From: Anaerolineae bacterium
GTDB taxonomy: Bacteria; Chloroflexota; Anaerolineae; J102
Length of the DNA: 5,036 nt
Direction of reading: 5' to 3'
Assembly: GCA_027036755.1 (NCBI GenBank)
Contig: JALWDV010000132.1
Location: 1-5,036, forward strand
Position numbers and translations under genes: made by a program. Of the stretch, positions 1-5,036 are shown piece by piece. The notes under the pieces were generated by a model that made no database searches, was not told the origin of the DNA, and saw only the letters and a list, made by a program, of their open reading frames with translations. Every line of letters begins with the position of its first letter. Position 1 is the stretch's first letter.

Positions 1-203
1 GGCCGGGGTGGGGGCCAGGTCCAGCGGCCAAGGCTGCAAAACTGACGAACGCTGTCTTGAACGTTGACTCAGCAGGCCTACCTTAGTAGTTACGGCTTTG
101 GGCGCATCCATTCGGTTAAGTTTCGATTTGACGAGGCCAAAGGCATAACAGCCTCTGATTTTGCGACTTTGGAAGAGCGCTGTTTCCCCCTTTTTGGCGG
201 GGC

Positions 204-232
204 TTCACAAAGTTCTCATTTCGGTGTATGAT
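204..232 (+). promoter_or_regulatory. Sigma-70-type promoter of the phn operon
   Basis: The -35 element TTCACA (204-209) matches TTGACA at 5 of 6 bases. The -10 element TATGAT (227-232) matches TATAAT at 5 of 6. The spacer is exactly 17 bp. Transcription would start near 239, giving a leader of about 140 nt before the binding-protein start codon. This is the best match upstream of the operon. A second TTGACG at 128-133 lacks a partner -10. Prediction by consensus only. Confidence 0.6.
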
Positions 233-367
233 AGAACTGTTGGATTTCCTACATTCTCACCCCGGAGGTGTTCCACCGCGCCATTTTCACATTTTGCTGC
301 AAACGTCTTCTTTTTTTCTCCAAAACTTCTCTTCGCAAACTCTCAAAAAAATGCTGTCATTTTCTTC

Positions 368-375
368 AAAGGAGG
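368..375 (+). promoter_or_regulatory. Ribosome binding site fixing the phnD start
   Basis: AAAGGAGG lies 7 nt before the ATG at 383. Together with the lysine-rich, hydrophobic lipoprotein signal that begins at this ATG, it selects this start over the ATG at 161 in the same frame. Confidence 0.85.
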
Positions 376-382
376 ATTTCCC

Positions 383-1279
383 ATGAAAAAGAATTGGTTT
401 GTCGTATTGATGCTCGTCGCCATTCTGGCGCTGGTGCTGGCTGGTTGTGGCGGCAAGGCCAAGTTGGGGACGGAGAAGAATCCCATCGTCATGTCCTTCG
501 TGCCATCGGGCGACACCCAACAGATCATCGCCAGCGGCGATCAGTTGGCTCAGATGGTGCAGGATAAGACAGGGATGGTCATCAAAGCCAACGTGGGCAC
601 CGATTTCGCAGCCGTACGCGAGGCCATGGGCGCGGATAAGGCCCACATCGGCTGGATGAACACCTTCAACTATGTGCTGGCCCACGAAAAATATGGCGTG
701 GATGTGGCGCTGGTGACGGTGCGCTACGGCTCCACCTCCTACAAGGGCCAGATCATCGTGCGGGCCGATAGCGGCATCAAGTCTCTGCAAGATCTGAAGG
801 GCAAGGTGATGTGCTGGGTCGACCCCAACTCCACCTCGGGCTACATCGTTCCCCGCATCATGCTCAAGGCCAATGGCATCGATCCCGACAAGGATTTCGC
901 CAAGACCATCGAGGCCGGGTCGCACAACAACGTTGTCACCCAGGTTTACAACGGCGATTGCGACGCCGGCGCAACCTATGTGGACGCCCGCAGCTCGGTG
1001 GAAAAGGACATCCCCGATGTGAAAGAGAAAGTCATCGCCATCGCCACCACCGCGGACATCCCCAACGACAACGTCTCCTTTGTCAAGGATTTCCCTGCCG
1101 ACCAGCGCAAGCAGATCGTGGATGCACTGCTGGAGATTTCCAAGTCGGAGGATGGCAAGAAGCTGCTGAATGACATCTACTCCATCGAGGGATTGGAGGT
1201 CGCGGACGACAGCTTCTATGACGCCTTCCGCGCCGAGCTGAGCAAAGCCGGAATCAACATCGAAGACCTGGCGAAATAG
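383..1279 (+). CDS. phnD: Phosphate/phosphite/phosphonate-binding lipoprotein (PhnD family)
   Basis: This 298-residue protein is the extracytoplasmic solute receptor of an ABC importer. It binds an oxyanion of the phosphonate/phosphite/phosphate group and passes it to the permease encoded two genes downstream. The N-terminus (MKKN, then a hydrophobic core) ends in the lipobox L19-A20-G21-C22, so the mature protein should be lipid-anchored at Cys22. Residues about 33-290 form a type II periplasmic-binding fold. Family hallmarks are the 'PSGD' loop (41-44), 'WMNTFNYVLAHE' (91-102), the anion-binding loop S150-T151-S152-G153-Y154 with P157, 'AGSH' (178-181, His181), and 'DAGA' (194-197) with Asp201. 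By analogy with E. coli PhnD, the STS loop, the His and an acidic residue contact the ligand. Length is typical for the family. The first gene of the operon, it is followed by the ATPase 93 bases later. Two extra cysteines (144 and 193) could pair. The precise ligand cannot be read from the sequence; phosphite or phosphate are alternatives to phosphonate. Confidence 0.93.
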   Translation: MKKNWFVVLMLVAILALVLAGCGGKAKLGTEKNPIVMSFVPSGDTQQIIASGDQLAQMVQDKTGMVIKANVGTDFAAVREAMGADKAHIGWMNTFNYVLAHEKYGVDVALVTVRYGSTSYKGQIIVRADSGIKSLQDLKGKVMCWVDPNSTSGYIVPRIMLKANGIDPDKDFAKTIEAGSHNNVVTQVYNGDCDAGATYVDARSSVEKDIPDVKEKVIAIATTADIPNDNVSFVKDFPADQRKQIVDALLEISKSEDGKKLLNDIYSIEGLEVADDSFYDAFRAELSKAGINIEDLAK

Positions 1280-1303
1280 ACGCCCCTCTTTTTTCGCATT
1301 GCA

Positions 1304-1349
1304 GTGCGACGCACTTGCAGCAGACAACCTGCAGGCAGGTGCGTCGCAC
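1304..1349 (+). repeat. Intercistronic inverted repeat between phnD and phnC
   Basis: GTGCGACGCAC (1304-1314) and GTGCGTCGCAC (1339-1349) are perfect reverse complements, an 11-bp stem. Inside the loop TGCAG (1316-1320) can pair with CTGCA (1329-1333), extending the structure. Each arm is also nearly self-palindromic around one central base (1303-1315 and 1338-1350). No T tract follows, so it is not a standard intrinsic terminator. In this position it could protect the phnD transcript from 3' decay or partly attenuate phnC. It may alternatively be a copy of a dispersed genome repeat. Confidence 0.85.
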
Positions 1350-1359
1350 CTTCATAATC

Positions 1360-1370
1360 AGGAGGTGATC
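1360..1370 (+). promoter_or_regulatory. Extended Shine-Dalgarno deciding the TTG start of phnC
   Basis: AGGAGGTGATC is complementary over its whole length to the usual 16S rRNA 3' tail. AGGAGG ends 7 nt before a TTG at 1373. No ATG or GTG lies in frame close by, and the family's N-terminus (xLxVEHLTKxF) begins exactly here, so TTG is taken as the start. Confidence 0.85.
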
Positions 1371-1372
1371 TT

Positions 1373-2149
1373 TTGTTACGCGTCGAGCATCTCACCAAAG
1401 TTTTTCCCGATGGCACTGTGGCGCTGAAGGATGTCAGCTTCGAGGTGAAGGAGGGGGAGTTCCTGGCGATCATCGGGCTTTCCGGTTCGGGGAAATCAAC
1501 GCTGTTGCGGTGCATCAATCGCCTGATCGATCCCACCGAGGGCGCGGTCATCTGGCAGGATCAGGATGTGACCGCGGCCAGGGGGCAGGAGTTGCGGCGC
1601 ATCCGCCGCCAGATTGGCATGATCTTCCAGCAATTCAATCTGGTCAAACGCAGCACGGTGATGACCAATGTGCTTTCAGGGCGATTGGGCTACGCCCATC
1701 CCTTCTGGAGCCTGCTGCACATTTTTCCCAAGAAGGATTACGAGCGGGCCCGCGCCGCGCTGGAACGGGTGGGGATCGCCGAGAAGGCGGACAACCGGGC
1801 GGATCAGCTTTCGGGCGGGCAGCAGCAACGCGTGGCCATCGCCCGGGCGCTGATGCAAGAGCCCAAGCTGATGCTGGCCGATGAACCTGTCGCCAGTCTG
1901 GACCCGGTGCTGGCCCATTCCATCCTGCGCTATCTCGAAACGCTGAACCGGGAGGATGGCATCACCGTGTTGTGCAGCCTGCATTTTCTGGATCTGGTGC
2001 ATCGCTACGCCACGCGCGTCATCGGTCTGAAGGATGGCGAACTGGTCTTCGACGGCCTCCCCTCCGAGCTCACGCCCGAGAAGTTCAAGGAAGTGTATGG
2101 CGAGGAGGCGGAGATGGTGACCGTGAGCGGCGAGCAGATAACCGCCTGA
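1373..2149 (+). CDS. phnC: Phosphonate-type ABC transporter ATP-binding protein
   Basis: This 258-residue cytoplasmic ATPase powers the importer. As a dimer it hydrolyses ATP and moves the fused permease between its states. All nucleotide-binding motifs are intact: Walker A GLSGSGKST (35-43), the Q-loop FQQFN (85-89), signature LSGGQQQR (146-153), Walker B LMLADEP (166-172, catalytic Glu171), D-loop SLD (175-177) and switch His204 in CSLHFLDL. The features that separate PhnC from other importer ATPases are also present: 'LLRCINRL', 'NLVKRSTVMTNVLSGRLG' (89-106), 'RVGIAEKADNRADQLSGG' and 'ADEPVASLDP'. Length is normal. The start codon is TTG, behind a near-perfect ribosome binding site. The gene follows phnD after a stem-loop and ends inside a perfect palindrome, 37 bases before phnE. 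Paralogous ATPases for amino acids or methionine are less likely given the PhnC-specific residues and the neighbours. Confidence 0.95.
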   Translation: MLRVEHLTKVFPDGTVALKDVSFEVKEGEFLAIIGLSGSGKSTLLRCINRLIDPTEGAVIWQDQDVTAARGQELRRIRRQIGMIFQQFNLVKRSTVMTNVLSGRLGYAHPFWSLLHIFPKKDYERARAALERVGIAEKADNRADQLSGGQQQRVAIARALMQEPKLMLADEPVASLDPVLAHSILRYLETLNREDGITVLCSLHFLDLVHRYATRVIGLKDGELVFDGLPSELTPEKFKEVYGEEAEMVTVSGEQITA

Positions 2150-2157
2150 TCAGGCGG
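2142..2157. repeat. 16-bp perfect palindrome across the phnC stop codon
   Basis: CCGCCTGATCAGGCGG is fully self-complementary and would fold as a 6-bp GC-rich stem with a GATC loop. The TGA of phnC (2147-2149) sits in its centre. A C-rich then mixed stretch follows, without a T tract, so read-through into phnE is expected. It may modulate the phnC/phnE ratio or be incidental. Confidence 0.75.
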
Positions 2158-2186
2158 CCCCTTCCATTGCTTTCGAGGAGTTTGCC

Positions 2187-4778
2187 ATGCGCAAGCAGAG
2201 CTATCCTGATGCACCACCCAGAACAGAAAAGGACGGAAACTGGCTGGCTCCCTTTCTTTCATTTGTGATTCCGGGAGCCGGGCAGGCGTATTTGGGGGTA
2301 TACGCTCGCGGCTTCGGACTTTTTCTTTCGATCATCGCACTTATCCTTTTGATTTTGTGGCAGGGGAGCGGCGTGCTGTTCGCGCCGGTGCTGGGAATCT
2401 GGGTCTGGAATGTGTGGGACGCCTGGCAGGTGTCCAGGGGGCGTCGCCCCAAGTTCTCCGCGCCCGTGCTGTTGGCGGCCATCGTCATCTATGGGCTGGC
2501 CTTTGTCGCCACCGAAGTGCGCCCCCAGCGCATGATCACGGGCTGGGATTCCATGGTTCCTTATGTGCGGGCGCTTTTCCAGCCCGAGCTGCTCACCCAT
2601 CCCACCGAAGACAAGATCGGCACAGCGCCCATCCAGGTACCCTGCGTCGAGCCGCTGCCCGAACCATCGCGCGAGCCAACCGAAAATCCCAAACTGGTTC
2701 TGGATAAAAAATGCGGCGACGTAGGCGATCCGCTCACGATTCACGGCGAGGGTTTTTTCCCGAATTTCGAAGGGGAGCTATGGTGGATCAGCCCCATTGG
2801 CGATCCCCAGCGGGTGATTATCGATGGCAAGCAAGCCAAATTCACAACGGATGATCAGGGACGCTTCGATATCACCGTCACCATCCCCCAGGCGGTGCCG
2901 CTCTCGGAGCTGCCGCCGCCCGGACAGACGCAGACGCATCAGGTGCGGGCGGAGCAGCACAGGCCCTACGGGAATCTTGAGCCCACCAAGACTCTGCGGC
3001 TGGTGTGGGAGAAGATCGGCGAGACCATCGCCCTGGCCTTTCTGGCCACGATTTTGGGCATGATCTTTGCGTTGCCTGTCAGCTTCCTGGCGGCCCGCAA
3101 TCTCATGTTCCACAATCCGGCGACCCGGATTATCTACTACATCGTGCGCACCGGGCTGAACGTCGTGCGCTCCATCGAGACGCTGATGTGGGCCATCATC
3201 TTCGCCGTTTGGGTGGGATTGGGGCCCTTCGGGGGCATGTTGGCGCTGATGGTGCACACCATCGCCGCACTGGGCAAGCTCTATTCCGAGGCCATCGAGA
3301 GCATCGATCCCGGCCCCATCGAGGCGCTGCGCGCCACAGGCGCCCGCGAGCCACAGGTCATCGTCTATGCGGTCATCCCCCAGATTTTGCCCAACTTCGC
3401 GTCTTTCACCCTCTACCGCTGGGACATCAATGTGCGCATGTCCACGGTCATCGGCCTCATCAGCGATGCGGGCTTGGGTTTCCTGGTCATCCAGTGGATT
3501 CGACTGAACCGCTTTTCGGCCATGGCCACAGCCATCCTGGCCATCATGCTCGTGGTCACGACGCTGGATTACGCATCCAGCATCATCCGCAAGCGCATTG
3601 TGGAGGGAGCGCCCGCCCGCCCGCATCAGAAGCCGTACAAGCGCTGGGCCAAGTGGGGCGTGGCGATCCTGCTTTTCGCAGCCACCTTCGCCTGGTCGTG
3701 GAATGTGGCCGAGGTCAATTTCACCGATCTGGTGACGGGCCTGCCCGCAGGCACGAAGCTGGCCCGGGCTTTCGCCGTGCCCGATTTCTTCGACCGGCCC
3801 ACCGAGGCGCATTCGGTGCGGCAAGCGCTGCCCGCGCCCTGCGGCGTGGCCGAGACCGAAGAGCCGGCCGCCTCGGGCCCGCGCGTCGTGCTCGATCCCA
3901 AATGCGGCGATGTGGGCGATCCCCTGACCATCGACGGCTACGATCTGCCGCCCAACACCCATGTCTCCATCCGCTGGGAGATGCCCGATGGCTCCTTCCT
4001 GCGCGTCAAATCCAACTGCTGCGACACCGACGCAAATGGCCGGGTGCACCTGGAGACGAAAATCAGCCCGCTGATGGAAATCGGCGAGGACAGTCCGCCG
4101 GGCAGTGCGGGCGCTGTCAGCATCAATTGGGAGGAGGTGGTGGGCGGCCCGCGTCTCAGCCAGACAACCAGGACGGTGTTCAATCTAGCCCTGGTGACAC
4201 TGCTGATGGCTCTGCTGGCCACGACCTTCAGCTCCTTCTTCGCCATTCCTCTCAGCTTCTTCGCAGCCCGCAACATCATGGGCGAGACGCTGTTCGGGCG
4301 CATCGTCTACAACGCTTTCAAGATGGGCTTCAACCTCACCCGCTCCATCGAGCCCATGATTTTGGTGCTGATCATGGCTGCGTGGGTGGGAGCCGGGCCC
4401 TTCGCGGGCGTGCTGGCTCTGGTTCTAAACAACATTCCCAACCTGGGCAAACTCTTCGCCGAGACCATCGAGCAGATCAACGAAGGCCCGGTGGAGGCTA
4501 TTTTGGCCACGGGCGCCAACAAGCTGCAAACCATGGTCTACGCGGTGGTTCCCCAGCTCGCGCCCCCCTTCCTGGCCTTCATCCTCTACCAGTGGGATAT
4601 CAACATCCGCATGTCCACGGTCATCGGCTTTGTGGGCGGCGGCGGCATCGGCCAGCAGTTCCGCCTGTGGGTGGGCCTGAACCAGTACGACAAAGCGGGC
4701 ACTGCGGTCTGGGCCATCGTGATCATGGTCTGGAGCATGGATTATCTCAGCGCCAAGGCCCGGGAACGGCTGGTCTGA
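2187..4778 (+). CDS. phnE: Fused double PhnE-type permease with Ig-like extracytoplasmic inserts
   Basis: This 863-residue membrane protein forms the channel of the importer; one PhnE is normally about 260-300 residues. Residues 20-82 are hydrophobic with 'PGAGQAYLG' and 'WNVWDAWQ', resembling TM2-like domains. Module 1 has a first helix (92-109), an extracytoplasmic loop (110-272) and a core (275-470); module 2 has a first helix (490-506), a loop (507-660) and a core (666-861). The cores align at a constant offset of 391 residues: FLAARN 300-305 and FFAARN 691-696; RSIE 328-331 and 719-722; the EAA-type loops that contact the ATPase, EALRATGA 379-386 and EAILATGA 770-777; and WDIN-RMSTVIG 412-423 and 803-814. 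Each loop holds a beta-rich insert after the usual PhnE 'P(E/D)xx' segment: 170-234 and 567-628, both with 'KCGDVGDPLTI'. Basic stretches before the first helices (82-89, 468-488) place the loops outside. The start ATG has GAGGAG 6 nt upstream. No frameshift is apparent: the reading frame is continuous. Inferred to replace a PhnE1/PhnE2 pair. Confidence 0.92.
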   Translation: MRKQSYPDAPPRTEKDGNWLAPFLSFVIPGAGQAYLGVYARGFGLFLSIIALILLILWQGSGVLFAPVLGIWVWNVWDAWQVSRGRRPKFSAPVLLAAIVIYGLAFVATEVRPQRMITGWDSMVPYVRALFQPELLTHPTEDKIGTAPIQVPCVEPLPEPSREPTENPKLVLDKKCGDVGDPLTIHGEGFFPNFEGELWWISPIGDPQRVIIDGKQAKFTTDDQGRFDITVTIPQAVPLSELPPPGQTQTHQVRAEQHRPYGNLEPTKTLRLVWEKIGETIALAFLATILGMIFALPVSFLAARNLMFHNPATRIIYYIVRTGLNVVRSIETLMWAIIFAVWVGLGPFGGMLALMVHTIAALGKLYSEAIESIDPGPIEALRATGAREPQVIVYAVIPQILPNFASFTLYRWDINVRMSTVIGLISDAGLGFLVIQWIRLNRFSAMATAILAIMLVVTTLDYASSIIRKRIVEGAPARPHQKPYKRWAKWGVAILLFAATFAWSWNVAEVNFTDLVTGLPAGTKLARAFAVPDFFDRPTEAHSVRQALPAPCGVAETEEPAASGPRVVLDPKCGDVGDPLTIDGYDLPPNTHVSIRWEMPDGSFLRVKSNCCDTDANGRVHLETKISPLMEIGEDSPPGSAGAVSINWEEVVGGPRLSQTTRTVFNLALVTLLMALLATTFSSFFAIPLSFFAARNIMGETLFGRIVYNAFKMGFNLTRSIEPMILVLIMAAWVGAGPFAGVLALVLNNIPNLGKLFAETIEQINEGPVEAILATGANKLQTMVYAVVPQLAPPFLAFILYQWDINIRMSTVIGFVGGGGIGQQFRLWVGLNQYDKAGTAVWAIVIMVWSMDYLSAKARERLV

Positions 4779-4820
4779 CGAGGCCGCTTTTCACTTCCTC
4801 CTTCTTGTTGCGTAGGCCAA

Positions 4821-4854
4821 AGACTTCGGAGGTCTCGCCAGACCTCCGAAGTCT
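4821..4854. repeat. 15-bp perfect hairpin 3' of phnE
   Basis: AGACTTCGGAGGTCT (4821-4835) and AGACCTCCGAAGTCT (4840-4854) are exact reverse complements separated by the tetraloop CGCC. It starts 43 bases after the phnE stop, so it is the first strong structure in the 3' untranslated region and could end or protect the transcript. There is no T tract on either side, which argues against a classical intrinsic terminator. From memory, this 'ACTTCGGAGGTCT' type of inverted repeat recurs between genes in Chloroflexota genomes; that is not shown by this window. Confidence 0.85.
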
Positions 4855-4861
4855 ACAGTCC

Positions 4862-4884
4862 GCCCGGCGACTTCATCGCCGGGC
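4862..4884. repeat. 9-bp GC-rich hairpin
   Basis: GCCCGGCGA (4862-4870) pairs perfectly with TCGCCGGGC (4876-4884) around the loop CTTCA. It lies only 7 bases after the previous hairpin. No T tract follows. Its form (a GC-rich stem in an intergenic cluster) is REP-like. Confidence 0.75.
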
Positions 4885-4894
4885 TACAAAACAG

Positions 4895-4986
4895 CGCCGG
4901 AATTCCGGCTAGTCCCGAAGGGGCGTTGTTTCTAGCCCGGGGACAAAATTTTCCGTTGGACAGACGAAGGCAACCGCCGGAATTCC
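4895..4986. repeat. REP-like repeat block with palindrome and direct repeat
   Basis: GCCGGAATTCCGGC (4896-4909) is a perfect 14-bp palindrome. CGCCGGAATTCC occurs twice, at 4895-4906 and 4975-4986. Between the copies are short stems: CCC-GAA-GGG (4914-4922), GGGC (4921-4924) with GCCC (4935-4938), and GTCCC (4912-4916) with GGGAC (4940-4944). The arrangement resembles intergenic REP/RAYT-type elements, but no transposase is present here and the identity as a mobile element is inferred. Confidence 0.5.
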
Positions 4987-5009
4987 TTCAGCGCCGAACG
5001 TTTCCATTC

Positions 5010-5033
5010 AATCTGATAAGACGCCATCAGATT
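5010..5033. repeat. 8-bp inverted repeat at the window edge
   Basis: AATCTGAT (5010-5017) pairs perfectly with ATCAGATT (5026-5033) around an 8-base loop. The window ends 3 bases later, so it is impossible to say whether a T tract follows or whether this belongs to the next gene's regulatory region. Unlike the preceding repeats it is AT-rich. Confidence 0.5.
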
Positions 5034-5036
5034 TCA

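Larger units (their letters stand above)
1..382. other. Upstream region without a supported gene
   Basis: No gene could be supported in this 382-base stretch. The first 160 bases contain stops in all three + frames (tandem TAG TAG at 84-89) and show no recognisable protein, tRNA or rRNA. A weak hairpin (AGGC, six-base loop, GCCT, 141-154) lies before the promoter but has no proper T tract. The part from about 240 to 382 is the presumed leader of the transporter mRNA. It is T-rich and much lower in GC than the genes, with a run of pyrimidines at 305-320, and it contains short mutually exclusive stems around 258-277. A frame open from 161 runs into the binding-protein gene, but the added residues precede a lipoprotein signal peptide and are therefore not translated as part of it. 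Confidence 0.6.

Noticed and set aside
1..39. Minus-strand frame leaving the window, with a TTG at 39
   Set aside because: Only about 13 codons are visible, Pro-rich, and no ribosome binding site precedes the TTG.
3..86. 27-codon open stretch ending in tandem TAG TAG, possibly the tail of an upstream gene
   Set aside because: Too short, low-complexity start, and no recognisable C-terminal motif; chance cannot be excluded.
128..156. TTGACG at 128-133 as a -35 element
   Set aside because: The positions 16-18 bp downstream read GCCTCT-like sequence with no resemblance to TATAAT.
354..360. CTGTCAT, a half-site of the enterobacterial Pho box
   Set aside because: No second half-site occurs 11 bases away on either side, it lies next to the ribosome binding site far downstream of the promoter, and the Pho box of this lineage is not known to have this form.
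161..382. An in-frame ATG at 161 that would lengthen the binding protein by 74 residues
   Set aside because: The extension precedes a textbook lipoprotein signal peptide, lacks a ribosome binding site, and covers the predicted promoter; the ATG at 383 has AAAGGAGG at 7 nt.
1287..1294. T run after phnD as an intrinsic terminator
   Set aside because: The strong stem comes after the T run rather than before it, and only a 6-bp stem with a 15-base loop (1271-1297) overlaps it; phnC lacks its own clear promoter, so read-through is expected.
287..1327. Long open frame on the minus strand opposite phnD (346 codons)
   Set aside because: It mirrors the codon bias of phnD, has a His/Gly/Asp-rich composition without a recognisable domain, and overlaps a certain gene completely.
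3005..4912. 635-codon + frame inside phnE, and a 423-codon minus frame at 2778-4049
   Set aside because: Both are GC-driven shadows of phnE, rich in Arg, His and Gly, with no membrane segments or motifs; phnE itself is supported along its whole length.

Overview
The window holds one complete three-gene ABC importer operon, all on the + strand. It belongs to the phosphonate/phosphite/phosphate (Phn/Ptx) uptake family: a lipid-anchored substrate-binding protein (phnD-type, 383-1279), an ATPase (phnC-type, 1373-2149) and an unusually long permease (2187-4778). No metabolic gene for phosphonate or phosphite use (C-P lyase, phosphonatase, phosphite dehydrogenase) is present, so the exact substrate is left open.

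Organism: the genes are GC-rich, have strong AGGAGG-type ribosome binding sites, and the binding protein is a lipoprotein. The intergenic DNA is full of perfect inverted repeats. The permease carries Ig-like inserts with a 'GDVGDPLTIxG' signature of a kind I associate with Chloroflexota (Anaerolineae/Caldilineae-like). That assignment is an inference from style, not from a marker gene.

Layout: 1-203 is non-coding or undetermined. A good sigma-70-type promoter (TTCACA, 17 bp, TATGAT, 204-232) is followed by a T-rich leader of about 140 nt and the binding-protein gene. A 46-nt region with an 11-bp perfect stem separates phnD from phnC, which starts at TTG behind a near-perfect Shine-Dalgarno. 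A 16-bp perfect palindrome spans the phnC stop codon, and phnE follows 37 nt after that stop. Past phnE, 4779-5036 has no supported gene but contains four strong palindromic units, likely genome repeats, the first of which could also form the operon's 3' end.

How the parts work together: PhnD captures the oxyanion outside the membrane and delivers it to the permease, and two PhnC subunits drive transport. The permease is the most notable item. It is a single 863-residue chain that fuses two PhnE-type transmembrane modules (the equivalent of PhnE1+PhnE2), preceded by a TM2-like hydrophobic N-terminal region. The extracytoplasmic loop of each module is enlarged by an Ig/IPT-like insert with conserved cysteines. 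One chain would therefore supply both transmembrane halves of the importer and carry two external domains that may dock PhnD or the envelope.
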